Origin: Tepidisphaeraceae bacterium
GTDB taxonomy: Bacteria > Planctomycetota > Phycisphaerae > Tepidisphaerales > Tepidisphaeraceae
Assembly: GCA_025450555.1 (NCBI GenBank)
Contig: JANWHF010000193.1
Location: forward strand, 1 to 16,712
Direction: 5' to 3'
Length of the DNA stretch: 16,712 nucleotides
Part shown: positions 1 to 8,257 of the stretch, piece after piece
Position numbering within the stretch: position 1 is the stretch's first letter
Layout: every line of letters begins with the position of its first letter
Made by a program: the position numbers and the translations under genes
Notes under the pieces: generated by a model
What the model saw: only the letters and a program-made list of their open reading frames with translations
Told to the model about the DNA's origin: nothing
The model's database searches: none

Positions 1-620
1 TCATCAAGATCATCATTCGCAATTCCGAGCCTCTCGGCGGCGCGCTGGGGTTGGTGGGAATCCCAAAATATACGAACTTCGCCTGGCTCTATGGCGCAGC
101 GATCGTCACGGTCATCGTGATCTGGCGGATCGCTTATTCGCCGCGCGGGCGGGCAATCATGGCGGTGCGCGAGGATGAAATTGCCGCCGCCGCGATCGGC
201 ATCGATCCCACCCGCCAGAAAGTAACTGCTTTTATTACCGGTGCATTTTTTGGTGGGGTCGCAGGCGCGATGTTCTCGATGCACGAGCATTCGATCACGC
301 CGGAATCTTTCGGCATGGCCAAGTCGATTGAAGTGGTGGTGATGGTGACGCTGGGCGGCTTGGGGAGCATCAGCGGCGCGATTCTTGCCGCCATCGTGCT
401 GACCATTCTTCCAGAGTTTTTGCGCAACCTCAGCCCGACATTGGCTGATTTCCGCATGGTCATTTATTCGGCCCTGCTGATCGTGATGATGCTGCTGCGC
501 CCGCAGGGGCTGCTGGGCGGGCGCGAAATCTGGCCTTGGCGACGGTTCCGAAATCCAGAGCCGGTGCCGACCGAAGACCGCGATGATTACCAGGACAGCG
601 ACGACACCAAGCCGGATTAG
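1..620 (+). CDS. livM: Branched-chain amino acid ABC transporter permease LivM (5'-truncated)
   Basis: Inner-membrane permease subunit of a high-affinity branched-chain amino acid (LIV/HAAT) importer. The gene begins before the window. The open frame is already running at base 3, so the in-frame TTG at 51 is internal, not a start. The visible 206 or so codons hold the cytoplasmic coupling segment typical of LivM (GRAIMAVREDEIAAAAIGID), which contacts the ATPases. After it come several hydrophobic helices, including VVVMVTLGGLGSISGAI and the terminal MVIYSALLIVMMLLRPQGLLGG. A charged tail of about 30 residues (rich in D, E, P and R) follows the last helix and is longer than usual. livG begins 15 nt downstream and livF follows it, so this is one operon; livH and a binding protein would be expected upstream, outside the window. 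Family assignment is secure; substrate is inferred. Confidence 0.93.
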   Translation, partial: IKIIIRNSEPLGGALGLVGIPKYTNFAWLYGAAIVTVIVIWRIAYSPRGRAIMAVREDEIAAAAIGIDPTRQKVTAFITGAFFGGVAGAMFSMHEHSITPESFGMAKSIEVVVMVTLGGLGSISGAILAAIVLTILPEFLRNLSPTLADFRMVIYSALLIVMMLLRPQGLLGGREIWPWRRFRNPEPVPTEDRDDYQDSDDTKPD

Positions 621-635
621 AAGGAATTTCAACCC

Positions 636-1427
636 TTGGCCGAGTCGGCACACAATCTCGCCCCGCTGCTGCACGTCGATCATGTGAGCCGACATTTCGG
701 CGGGCTGACGGCCGTCAGCGATTTCTCGCTGGAGCTGCATCGTCGCGAACTGGTTGGCCTGATTGGTCCCAACGGCGCGGGCAAGACCACCTGCTTCAAT
801 CTCATCACCGGAATTTACCCACCTTCATCCGGCCATATTCGCGCATCGAATCATCGCATCGACGGGCTATCACCCTCAGCGATCAATCGCTCCGGCATCG
901 CGCGGACGTTTCAAAACATCCGCCTTTTTCAAAATTTGTCTGTGCTCGACAACGTGCTGGCCGGCATCCGACGTCGCGGGCAGCTTGGTCTGCCTCGCAC
1001 GATGCTACGGACGCCCTTCTTTTTGAAGCAGCGACATGATGCGCGAGCCGAGGGAATGGAGCTGCTCGCGACGCTCGATTTGGCGGCCCATGCCGATCAA
1101 TTGGCCTGCAATCTACCCTATGGCCAGCAGCGCCGGCTCGAGATTGCTCGAGCCTTGGCGACTCGACCGAAGGTGCTTTTGCTCGATGAGCCTGCGGCTG
1201 GCATGAACCCGGCCGAAAAAGAGCGCCTTATGCAGCTCATCGCATTCATCCGAGATCGCTTTGATCTGGGCATTCTGCTAATCGAGCATGACATGAAGCT
1301 GGTGATGACCATCTGCCAGCGGATCACCGTGCTCGATCATGGCGAAGTGATTGCCGTCGGCGCGCCGGCGCAGATTCAAAGCGATCCGCGGGTAGTCGAG
1401 GCGTATCTGGGCGAACCGACAGGGTGA
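636..1427 (+). CDS. livG: Branched-chain amino acid ABC transporter ATP-binding protein LivG
   Basis: One of the two cytoplasmic ATPases that drive LivHM-type amino acid import. The 263 residues match the usual LivG length. Walker A is GPNGAGKT at 44-51, the LivG-type signature LPYGQQRRLEIARAL lies around 160-174, Walker B VLLLDEP is at 180-186, and the switch histidine is H218 in LLIEHDM. The motif ARTFQNIRLFQNLSVLDNVL is characteristic of LivG. The start is TTG at 636, with AAGGA at 621-625 ten bases upstream; I see no better in-frame start before the conserved N-terminal strand. It lies 15 nt after livM and 9 nt before livF, consistent with a single transcript and coupled translation. Confidence 0.95.
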   Translation: MAESAHNLAPLLHVDHVSRHFGGLTAVSDFSLELHRRELVGLIGPNGAGKTTCFNLITGIYPPSSGHIRASNHRIDGLSPSAINRSGIARTFQNIRLFQNLSVLDNVLAGIRRRGQLGLPRTMLRTPFFLKQRHDARAEGMELLATLDLAAHADQLACNLPYGQQRRLEIARALATRPKVLLLDEPAAGMNPAEKERLMQLIAFIRDRFDLGILLIEHDMKLVMTICQRITVLDHGEVIAVGAPAQIQSDPRVVEAYLGEPTG

Positions 1428-1436
1428 TTTTCGACA

Positions 1437-2159
1437 ATGCTGCTGGACGTGCAAAACCTCCGCGTTTCCTACGGCGCGATTCACGCGCTGCAGGGCGTCT
1501 CCATGTCGATCGAGCGCGGCGAAATGGTCGCGCTGATCGGCGCGAATGGCGCGGGAAAAACGACATTGCTTCGCACGATCAGCGGCTTGCTTCGTCCCGC
1601 CGGCGGAAAAATCGTTCTACATCCATCAGACAACTCTACAGTTGAGCTCAATTCGCTTCCGCCGCACGAAATTGTGCGACTGGGAGTCAGTCATGCGCCC
1701 GAAGGCCGCCAGGTTTTCTCCAATCTGACCGTTCGCGAGAACCTTCTTTTGGGGGCTTATCAATCCAAGTCCCGCCAGCGCACGGAAAGCGATCTTGAGC
1801 GATGCTTCACGCTCTTTCCCATCCTCAACGAGCGCAGCCGGCAAAAGGCTGGCACCCTTAGCGGCGGCGAACAGCAGATGCTGGCCATTGGCCGGGCCCT
1901 CATGGCAAGGCCCGCCCTGCTGCTGCTGGATGAGCCTTCGCTTGGCCTGGCGCCACTGATCGTCCGCAAGATTTTCCAGATCATCCAAACGATCAATGCC
2001 GAGGGAACCACGATCTTCCTGGTCGAGCAAAATGCCCGGATGGCCTTATCTATTGCGCACCGCGCATACGTGCTGCAAACGGGCCAGGTGATCCTGTCGG
2101 GCAATGCACGAGATCTGCTGGAAAATCCGGATGTGAAAAAAGCATACCTTGGCGGGTGA
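1437..2159 (+). CDS. livF: Branched-chain amino acid ABC transporter ATP-binding protein LivF
   Basis: Second ATPase of the LIV-type importer and partner of LivG. It has 240 residues, the usual length. Walker A GANGAGKT is at 35-42, the LivF hallmark APEGRQVFSNLTVRENL lies around 87-103, the signature LSGGEQQ is at 141-147 and Walker B LLLLDEP is at 161-167. VEQNARMAL stands where other ABC proteins have the switch histidine, as is normal for LivF. The ATG start at 1437 follows the livG stop by 9 nt, with a GGGTGA stretch at 1422-1427 overlapping that stop as a possible ribosome site. The stop codon overlaps a GTG that opens the next reading frame (GTGA), although the next gene more likely starts further on. 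Confidence 0.95.
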   Translation: MLLDVQNLRVSYGAIHALQGVSMSIERGEMVALIGANGAGKTTLLRTISGLLRPAGGKIVLHPSDNSTVELNSLPPHEIVRLGVSHAPEGRQVFSNLTVRENLLLGAYQSKSRQRTESDLERCFTLFPILNERSRQKAGTLSGGEQQMLAIGRALMARPALLLLDEPSLGLAPLIVRKIFQIIQTINAEGTTIFLVEQNARMALSIAHRAYVLQTGQVILSGNARDLLENPDVKKAYLGG

Positions 2160-2236
2160 GTGACATTCTTCCCCTTTTCGCGGCCGATCGGATAGAATTC
2201 ACACGAACGTTTCCCACACGGGGGCTCAGCCCACTT

Positions 2237-4312
2237 ATGCGGCGACATCTGGCGACCATCATGATCGGCCTGGTCGTCCTGATTGCCGGCTCTTTTGCGC
2301 GGGCAGAAACGAAGCTGTCGGTCGATATCGGCTGGACCGGTAAGATTCGCGCTAATCGCTGGATTCCCATCTTTGTGACGGCTTCCGATAGCAAGACGCG
2401 CAATGTGATTCTGACGATCCATTGGCCGCACGGCGGCAACTTCTCGATGGATATCGAGCAGGCGTTTGCCATCGGTCCCAATCCGCAAACCTTCCCCCTG
2501 CTGCTGCCCACGCGCGGCTATGCCTATTCATTTCAGAATGCGGTTTACACCTTGCGCGATGCGGACACGCAAAAGGCGATGGCTCATTTCCCGGAGCCTG
2601 ATTCGCTGGCGCTGGCCAGCGAAATGAGCAACGTGCTCCAGGCGACCGGGAGCCTGGTGGCGGTATCCGGCCGTCAGACACACCTGGAATCGCTCCAGAG
2701 CGTCGCCCCGGAAAATGTCTTGACGATCGGCTACTTGCCGTCCAATTTTTTGCCTTCCGCGGGTATTGGTTATGACGCCATTGACTTGCTGGTGCTAAAT
2801 CAGCCGAACCTCGACCCCGTTGCTGGCGGGACTGATCCGGCGATTGATCCAACGCAGCAGCAGGCGATCCTCGATTGGGTTCGCGCTGGCGGAAATCTGC
2901 TCATCTGGCCCGGCGACAATGGGTTTCCTCCTAGAAGCCCCCTGTCAGAAGTGTTGCCCTGTCACACCGGTGATCGCGTCAATCTCGAATTACCCCCGGC
3001 GGAACTCAAGAAGGCTGGCTTGAGCAGGCGCTTTGCCCGGATGTCTGCTTTCAAACTTGTGCCGGAAAATGGCGCGCAAGAGATCAAGCTTTTTGGAGGC
3101 CAGACGTCGGCTTATTCGAAAGCGCTTGGGCTGGGGCGAATCATCGTTGCGCCAGTTAACGTAGCTGGGTTGCAGTTTGACACGATTGATCAGGCGCGCC
3201 CGTTTTGGACAACGCTGACAGCCGGAACCGGGGTAAAGATGACGCAGGCAGAAGTCAAGGCCGCCCAAGTCAAGAGCACCCCATGGACTTACACCAGCGA
3301 GGATGATTCGCAAAACAACGCCGAAGTGAAGGTTGCCGACAGGCTTGGAGATGTGCCGGGCGCGGGCCAGTTCGGCTTTTTCTATGTCGCAGGCGTGATG
3401 GGGCTGATGATGTTCGTGGTCGGCCCGCTCGATTGGTTCGTGCTGCGTCGCCTGGGCCGACAGCCCTGGACCTGGGCCACGACCACCGGCTGGATCGCGC
3501 TGATTTCATTTGGCGCGATCTTCGTCGGCTATCTCTTCAAGAGTGGCGATCTGCATTATCGAACGCTGCGCCTGGAGTATCAGGTCGGAGATATGACGAT
3601 CGCGGGCAGCGATATCGTCGCGATTTATTCGCCGCATACTGAAGACTACACACTGCAAGCCGCGCCGGATCAATGGTGGCAGCCGGCTGCCACTCCGAAT
3701 TATTCCGGTGGAGGCATGACCGTCGATGTGCCCTTTCATCAGACCTACCAGGGAAACATTCCCCGTTCGATGCGCGTGAACGTTTGGAGCACGCGCTTTC
3801 TGCGGGAGGATCATCTGACGCCAGGTCCTCCAATTGTCGCCGCATCGTTGATGGTGTCGGCTGACAAAAAGCGAGTGACCGGCGTGATCAAGAATCTGAC
3901 TGATCGGCCGCTGATCAACATTCGCATCCGTACAGTCCTTGGCAACGGCCGTTTTGTGTTGACGCGTGAATCGCCTGCGACTGCGCCGGCGACCAATCCA
4001 GCGGAATCTCTGGAAACCAATCAGATTCCGCCTTACACGACGGTTCGCGTGGAAGCCAACCTGGATCCACGTGATATGGGCTCCTATCCGACGAAAGATC
4101 TCGACCCCTCCGGCCTGGCGGTTCCAATCCACGACCTGGACACGCGTCTTTCCAAGCGATTGGATGAGATGGTCCAGCGAGAACACCTGGCATGCATCGA
4201 CCTGACCGTGGACAACCCATCGCCGGCAGTACCGCTTGAAGGGCATCCCGAAGCCAAGCAGCAGCATTGGCAATACCTTCGAGCGTTGGTGGATTTAAAA
4301 AATGAACCCTGA
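2237..4312 (+). CDS. Large envelope protein with signal peptide, glutamine-amidotransferase-like domain and two TM helices
   Basis: Function unknown. From ATG 2237 the 691-residue product begins with a clear signal peptide (MRRHLATIMIGLVVLIAG, likely cleaved after ARA at 21-23). The frame is open back to a GTG at 2156 that overlaps the livF stop, but starting there would put 27 residues before the signal peptide, so I prefer 2237. Residues 24-170 look like an extracytoplasmic beta-rich region. Residues 179-228 (DLLVLNQPNLD, then AILDWVRAGGNLLIWPGD) resemble the class I glutamine-amidotransferase-like fold of planctomycete envelope proteins, without an evident catalytic Cys. TM1 is about 379-403 and TM2 about 416-434. 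The short loop between them, RRLGRQPW, is positive and so probably cytoplasmic; the C-terminal 250 residues are then outside. An ABC-2 type ATPase gene follows after 53 nt, suggesting a shared envelope or export role. Confidence 0.8.
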   Translation: MRRHLATIMIGLVVLIAGSFARAETKLSVDIGWTGKIRANRWIPIFVTASDSKTRNVILTIHWPHGGNFSMDIEQAFAIGPNPQTFPLLLPTRGYAYSFQNAVYTLRDADTQKAMAHFPEPDSLALASEMSNVLQATGSLVAVSGRQTHLESLQSVAPENVLTIGYLPSNFLPSAGIGYDAIDLLVLNQPNLDPVAGGTDPAIDPTQQQAILDWVRAGGNLLIWPGDNGFPPRSPLSEVLPCHTGDRVNLELPPAELKKAGLSRRFARMSAFKLVPENGAQEIKLFGGQTSAYSKALGLGRIIVAPVNVAGLQFDTIDQARPFWTTLTAGTGVKMTQAEVKAAQVKSTPWTYTSEDDSQNNAEVKVADRLGDVPGAGQFGFFYVAGVMGLMMFVVGPLDWFVLRRLGRQPWTWATTTGWIALISFGAIFVGYLFKSGDLHYRTLRLEYQVGDMTIAGSDIVAIYSPHTEDYTLQAAPDQWWQPAATPNYSGGGMTVDVPFHQTYQGNIPRSMRVNVWSTRFLREDHLTPGPPIVAASLMVSADKKRVTGVIKNLTDRPLINIRIRTVLGNGRFVLTRESPATAPATNPAESLETNQIPPYTTVRVEANLDPRDMGSYPTKDLDPSGLAVPIHDLDTRLSKRLDEMVQREHLACIDLTVDNPSPAVPLEGHPEAKQQHWQYLRALVDLKNEP

Positions 4313-4365
4313 CGTGCCCTTTCGTCGGCTTGTGGCGTATTACAAGGCACATGGGGATAGAGGCT

Positions 4366-5400
4366 ATGACCGAACAAGCCGCGACAAGCCCAGTGGAGAC
4401 GACTGCCGTCGCAGAGCCGGCTGTCGCCAAAACACCAGGTGCGCAATCCGTTGCGGCCCCGGCCAAAGCGCCGGCGATCCTGACGCGACAGCTCACCAAG
4501 CGCTATGGCGCACTCACTGCACTCGACTCGCTCGATCTGCAGCTCGAATCCGGCGATGTCTTCGGCTTCATCGGCCCCAACGGCGCAGGCAAGAGCACCA
4601 CGATGAAGATCCTTGCCGGGCTGCTTTCGCCCACCAGCGGCATGGCGGAGATCTTCGGCAAGAACGTTTTCGAGAACGGCGATTTGGTCCGACGAAGTAT
4701 CGGCTACATGCCCGACACGTTTGGTGTGTACGAAGACCTCAAGGTGACCGAATACCTCGAGTTTTTCGCTGCCGCGTACGACATCAGTCGCAAAGAGCGG
4801 AAGAAAGTCGTCAACGACGTTTTGGAATTGACCGATCTGCAATACAAGCGGGATGCGCTCGTGGATTCGCTTTCTCGCGGCATGCAGCAGCGATTGGGTT
4901 TAGCGCGCGTACTCGTGCATGATCCGCCGATTCTCATTCTGGATGAGCCGGCCAGCGGCCTCGATCCGCGGGCGCGCATCGAAATCCGGGAGTTGCTCAA
5001 GGAGCTTCAGCGGATGGGCAAGACCATCATGATCTCCAGCCACATCCTCTCAGAGCTGGGCGAGTTCTGTAACAAGATCGGCATCATCGAGCGCGGCAGG
5101 CTGCTTGTCGTCGGCGCTATCGACGAGCTGGTTGCCCGGGCGCGACTGCAATCGGTGGTTCACCTTCAGGTCGTCTCTGACCAATCCCGCGCCGCCGGTC
5201 TCTTACGTGAAGATCCACGCATCGCCAAAGTCGAAGAAGCCGGCAATCAACTGATTCTCTCGTTGAAAGATGCCAACCAGCACCATAGCTTCGTGATCGA
5301 CCTGCTCGTCGCGCAACGAATCTCCATCCACAGCATCACACCCGAACAAATCCGCCTCGAGGACGTGTTCCTGCGGCTGACCAAAGGCATCGTGCATTAG
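4366..5400 (+). CDS. ABC-2 type exporter ATP-binding protein (CcmA/NatA/DrrA-like)
   Basis: Cytoplasmic ATPase of a drug/sodium/envelope-type ABC exporter. Numbered from ATG 4366, the product has 344 residues. Walker A GPNGAGKS is at 70-77, the signature LSRGMQQRLGLAR starts at 169, Walker B ILILDEP is at 189-195 (D193), and the switch histidine lies in SSHILSEL. A C-terminal extension of about 100 residues ending in ITPEQIRLEDVFLRLTKG is typical of this subfamily. The first 40 residues are Ala/Thr/Pro-rich and unlike the family core. In-frame alternatives are TTG 4330 and ATG 4351; 4366 has GGGGA eight bases upstream. Such ATPases need a membrane permease, normally the next gene, but here an unrelated gene on the other strand ends 6 nt away. 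The substrate is unknown. Confidence 0.9.
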   Translation: MTEQAATSPVETTAVAEPAVAKTPGAQSVAAPAKAPAILTRQLTKRYGALTALDSLDLQLESGDVFGFIGPNGAGKSTTMKILAGLLSPTSGMAEIFGKNVFENGDLVRRSIGYMPDTFGVYEDLKVTEYLEFFAAAYDISRKERKKVVNDVLELTDLQYKRDALVDSLSRGMQQRLGLARVLVHDPPILILDEPASGLDPRARIEIRELLKELQRMGKTIMISSHILSELGEFCNKIGIIERGRLLVVGAIDELVARARLQSVVHLQVVSDQSRAAGLLREDPRIAKVEEAGNQLILSLKDANQHHSFVIDLLVAQRISIHSITPEQIRLEDVFLRLTKGIVH

Positions 5401-5406
5401 ATTTCG

Positions 5407-6648
5407 CTACTTCACGCCCACTTTTTGCCGTTTTTCGCGCTTGGGGGGTTTTGGCATCAGGGCGCGCTCGAGGTTGCGCATGGCCTGGCGGAGGCGTTGC
5501 TCGTTTTCGACCAGCGCAATCCGCACATAACCTTCTCCATGCTCACCAAAGGCGCGGCCCGGAGATAAGGCCACTTCGGCTTCATCCATCATGCGCAGGC
5601 AGAAGTCGATGGTGCCTTCGCCTGCCTTGAAATGCTCGGGACTGATGCGCGCCCAGACAAACATGCTGGCGCGTGGCTTTTCATAGCTCCAGCCAAGCTT
5701 GTCGAGCCCGCGACAGACTTCGTCGCGGCGCTGCTCATACATCCTGCTCTGATCCTGCGGCGTCTGGGCACATTCGCGCATCGCAATGACGCTGGCAATC
5801 TGCAGCGGCGCGAAGATGCCGTAGTCGTAATATCCCTTGATCGTGGCCAGGGCCTTGACCATTTCCGAATTGCCGCAGCAAAAGCCCACCCGCCAGCCGG
5901 CCATGTTGTAGCTCTTGCTCATCGTCGTGAATTCGACCCCAAGCTCTTTTGCGCCTTTGGCAGCGAGGAAGCTGGGCGCGGCGTAGCCGTCGAAATTGAT
6001 TTCGCCATAGGCGAAATCGCTGATCACCATGATGTTTCGCCGGCGGCACATCTCGATGGCCTTTTCCCAGAAGACCGGGTCAATGGTCATGGCGGTGGGA
6101 TTGTGCGGATAATTGAGAATCAGCAGCTTGGGCGGCGGATAGAGGCCGTCGATGGTCTGGTCAATGCGATCGAGAAAGGCCTGGTCGTTGCCGAGAGGAA
6201 TGCGGATGACATTTGCGCCGGCCATCGCCGGGGCATAAATGTGGATGGGAAAGGCGGGATCGCCGACGATGACGGTATCCCCCGGCCCCAGCAGTGCCAG
6301 GCACAAATGGCTGAAGCCTTCCTTCGAGCCGATGGTCGCGATTACTTCGGTTTCGGGATCAAGATCGACGCCATAGCGCTTCTTGTATTTCATCGCCACT
6401 TCGCGGCGCAGGCCGGCAATTCCATTGCTGACGCTGTAGCGGTGATTGCGCGGATCGATCGCGGCTTCCTTGAGCTTATCGACCACGCACTGGGGCGTCG
6501 GATCGGTCGGGTTGCCCATCCCAAGATCGATGATGTCGATCCCGGCAACCCGCTTCTCATATTTCATCTTGTTAATGCGCCCAAACAAGTACGGCGGCAG
6601 GCGCTGAATGCGCGAGGAAACATCGATTTTAAATGATTGCTGGCTCAT
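5407..6648 (-). CDS. alaC: PLP-dependent aminotransferase, AlaC-type (alanine/glutamate-pyruvate transaminase family)
   Basis: Fold type I, class I/II aminotransferase of 413 residues. It resembles E. coli AlaC along most of its length: RLPPYLFGRIN near the N-terminus, IIDLGMGNPTDPTP, YSVSNGIAGLRR, TIGSKEGFSHL, FPIHIYAPAMAGA, and TMSKSYNMAGWRVGF around the Schiff-base lysine K245. AlaC makes alanine from pyruvate and glutamate. Paralogues act as LL-diaminopimelate or aspartate aminotransferases, so the exact substrate is inferred. The ATG at 6648 is preceded by AAGGA (6661-6665 on the complementary strand) at a rather long 12-nt spacing. The C-terminus ends in a very basic tail (PKREKRQKVGVK) not needed for the fold. 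It converges on the ABC ATPase gene with 6 nt between the stop codons. Upstream, 209 nt separate it from the PPIase gene on the same strand, and a candidate promoter lies there. Confidence 0.9.
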   Translation of the reverse strand: MSQQSFKIDVSSRIQRLPPYLFGRINKMKYEKRVAGIDIIDLGMGNPTDPTPQCVVDKLKEAAIDPRNHRYSVSNGIAGLRREVAMKYKKRYGVDLDPETEVIATIGSKEGFSHLCLALLGPGDTVIVGDPAFPIHIYAPAMAGANVIRIPLGNDQAFLDRIDQTIDGLYPPPKLLILNYPHNPTAMTIDPVFWEKAIEMCRRRNIMVISDFAYGEINFDGYAAPSFLAAKGAKELGVEFTTMSKSYNMAGWRVGFCCGNSEMVKALATIKGYYDYGIFAPLQIASVIAMRECAQTPQDQSRMYEQRRDEVCRGLDKLGWSYEKPRASMFVWARISPEHFKAGEGTIDFCLRMMDEAEVALSPGRAFGEHGEGYVRIALVENEQRLRQAMRNLERALMPKPPKREKRQKVGVK

Positions 6649-6857
6649 GATGATTGATTGTCCTTAATCGGCAATAGCTTGAAATAATACGTCAAATACG
6701 ACCTGACTCCCAATCGTGGTCGGCTGACAAGGGTTATTGAACCCTCTGCACGACCGAGCGGGCAAAGTCGTGTGAATAGTATCGGCCCTGCGACTCGCAG
6801 AGCGATTGCGATCCAAGTTGAAATCACTGCCGGGGCGGGTGTGCCTTAAAACGCGCT
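6649..6857. other. Intergenic region with three small inverted repeats
   Basis: No gene is seen. Besides the candidate promoter, it holds AGGGTT/AACCCT (6730-6745, 4-nt loop), CACGAC/GTCGTG (6749-6772, 12-nt loop) and CTGCGA/TCGCAG (6788-6800, 1-nt centre). None is followed by a T run on the minus strand, so an intrinsic terminator for the upstream PPIase gene is not supported. They could be operators or weak mRNA structures. Confidence 0.4.
6684..6713 (-). promoter_or_regulatory. Candidate sigma70-like promoter of the aminotransferase gene
   Basis: Read on the minus strand, TTGGGA (6713-6708) and TATTAT (6689-6684) are separated by 18 nt and lie about 36 nt before the ATG. The match is 4/6 at -35 and 5/6 at -10. 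This would allow the gene to be transcribed independently of the upstream PPIase gene. Confidence 0.35.
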
Positions 6858-8204
6858 TCAAGGCTTCGGATTCCCTGCCGACCCCGGCTGCGTCGCTGGC
6901 GGCCGGGTGCCTCCGGGAGAGGAAGACGTCGGCGCCGCCGTTGGAGCAACGGGAAGATTAAAAGCCGGCAGTGTTGTCGGCTCAATCGTGCGGGCAGCCG
7001 GCTGGGTGGGCATCGTGGTGGGCGCGGAACTCTCCAGACGATTTCGCTCCATCTCTTCATTAATCTTCTTGCGATCGTGAATCTGCTTGTCGATCATCGC
7101 CTGGAACTGCTGCTTGAGCACCGGGTTTTCGATCTTCATGCCGGCAAGCACCTGCTGGTCGAGCGATGACTTCAATTCACGAATGACATTCGTCAGCAAC
7201 TGATCATAGATCGTTTTCCGTACGCTCTCTTTGACGTCCTCAAACTTGACGGCTTTGGGCGGAAGCATGTCTTCCAGCTTCACGATCAAAAAGGAGTTGC
7301 CCACGCCTACCGGTTCGGAAACCTGTCCTTTTTTGAGGCCGAACACGACGTCAAGAAAGGTACCAGGCAGGGTTGGCGTGGCGCGGGTGAAAGGAGGCAT
7401 CTCGCCACCAGCGGCAGCCGACAAACGGTTATGGCTCATGTCGCGCGCCACATCTTCAAAGCGGTCGCCAGCGGCCAGGCGCCGCTGCGCCTCGCGCACT
7501 TCGGCCATGCTGTTCAGCTCGATGTAGCGAACTCGCGCCTGCTCGCCGTAAAGCTGGCCGAATGCGTTCTTGATATCCTCGTCGGTGATCTTTCCTGCAA
7601 TTTGCGGCTCGGCGATCTTGCGCAGATACGTATTGATCTCCATCGCCAGGTCGAATTCGGTCTGGCTGATGTGCTTCTCGTCGCGATATTGCGCGAGGAA
7701 TTCTTCGCGCTGCGTGGCGATTTCATCGCGCATGCGCTGTGCCGTCGCGTCATCGTGATCGGCAACAGCTTTCTCGAGCTTTTCCCGCAACGGTTGCTCG
7801 GCCGGGGCGTCGGCAAACATCTTGTCGAGTGTGGTCTTGCGCTCGTCGGCGATGTCCTGAGGTGTAACGACAATCTTTTGCTTATCCGCCTGCTGCTTGA
7901 CGATCTCCAGCCGCGCAAGATTCAGCAGCATGGTCAGGCCATGTGCTTCGATCAGCGGTTTAACGAACTGCTCCATCGTCAGCGGCTCTTTGTTAACCGT
8001 TGCGACGACCTGGTCCATCCCCTGGGCCGGTCTTGAAGCGGGCAAAAATGTTTCGACAGATGGCGGTCGTGCGGAGGTCTGCGGCGGCGGCGAAGCGGGA
8101 GCCAGGTTATCCAAAGACGGACGATCGCCAATGTGAGGGCCGCCCGCAGAGCAGCCCGCCGCAATCAGTGCCGTTACGACCAATGCGCCCGCGATACGAC
8201 TCAA
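6858..8204 (-). CDS. Parvulin-type (PpiC/SurA-like) peptidyl-prolyl isomerase lipoprotein
   Basis: Predicted envelope-anchored folding chaperone/isomerase of 448 residues. The start is TTG at 8204 with a strong GAGGAG seven bases upstream. The N-terminus is a lipoprotein signal with lipobox AAGC (C18). A proline-rich linker (about 36-60) follows, then a helical SurA_N-like region (about 62-215) beginning VVATVNKEPLTMEQFV. The PpiC domain is at about 223-312, with ARVRYIEL at its start, the AAGGEMPPF turn and SFLIVKLEDM at its end. After a helical segment (313-390), the last 55 residues are a low-complexity Pro/Thr/Ala tail. By family it would catalyse cis-trans isomerisation of prolyl bonds in exported proteins. 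A good promoter and a 5' hairpin lie upstream, and an HtrA-like protease gene is divergent from it, so both neighbours serve envelope protein quality control. Confidence 0.88.
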   Translation of the reverse strand: MSRIAGALVVTALIAAGCSAGGPHIGDRPSLDNLAPASPPPQTSARPPSVETFLPASRPAQGMDQVVATVNKEPLTMEQFVKPLIEAHGLTMLLNLARLEIVKQQADKQKIVVTPQDIADERKTTLDKMFADAPAEQPLREKLEKAVADHDDATAQRMRDEIATQREEFLAQYRDEKHISQTEFDLAMEINTYLRKIAEPQIAGKITDEDIKNAFGQLYGEQARVRYIELNSMAEVREAQRRLAAGDRFEDVARDMSHNRLSAAAGGEMPPFTRATPTLPGTFLDVVFGLKKGQVSEPVGVGNSFLIVKLEDMLPPKAVKFEDVKESVRKTIYDQLLTNVIRELKSSLDQQVLAGMKIENPVLKQQFQAMIDKQIHDRKKINEEMERNRLESSAPTTMPTQPAARTIEPTTLPAFNLPVAPTAAPTSSSPGGTRPPATQPGSAGNPKP

Positions 8205-8225
8205 GGTGTAACTCCTCGGGTGAAG

Positions 8226-8249
8226 CCGGCTTTTTGGCTAAAAAGCCGG
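8226..8249 (-). promoter_or_regulatory. Perfect hairpin at predicted 5' end of the PPIase mRNA (or operator)
   Basis: CCGGCTTTTT and AAAAAGCCGG form a perfect 10-bp inverted repeat around a 4-nt centre. With the promoter at 8258-8285, transcription would start near 8251, so the stem would occupy about +2 to +25 of the mRNA and end 8 nt before the GAGGAG ribosome site. It lacks a T run after the stem in either direction, so it is not a standard terminator. It could stabilise the mRNA 5' end or be a repressor operator. Confidence 0.5.
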
Positions 8250-8257
8250 GAAACTTG

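Noticed and set aside
51..53. TTG at 51 as the start of the first gene
   Set aside because: The frame is open to the left edge and the codons before it continue a LivM-like sequence.
2156..2236. GTG at 2156 overlapping the livF stop as the start of the envelope protein
   Set aside because: The GTGA overlap is attractive for coupling, but it would put 27 non-conserved-looking residues before a clear signal peptide starting at 2237.
3506..4273. 255-codon open frame opposite the GATase-like envelope protein
   Set aside because: The sense-strand gene is continuous here with plausible domains and TM helices; the antisense product looks like Arg/His-rich shadow protein.
5632..6636. Long open frame (334 codons) on the + strand opposite the aminotransferase gene
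   Set aside because: It mirrors a well-recognised AlaC-type gene on the other strand; its product is low in recognisable motifs and it has no ribosome site.
8226..8249. Intrinsic terminator at the perfect hairpin before the PPIase gene
   Set aside because: The T residues are inside the stem and none follow it; the place between a promoter and a start codon also argues against it.
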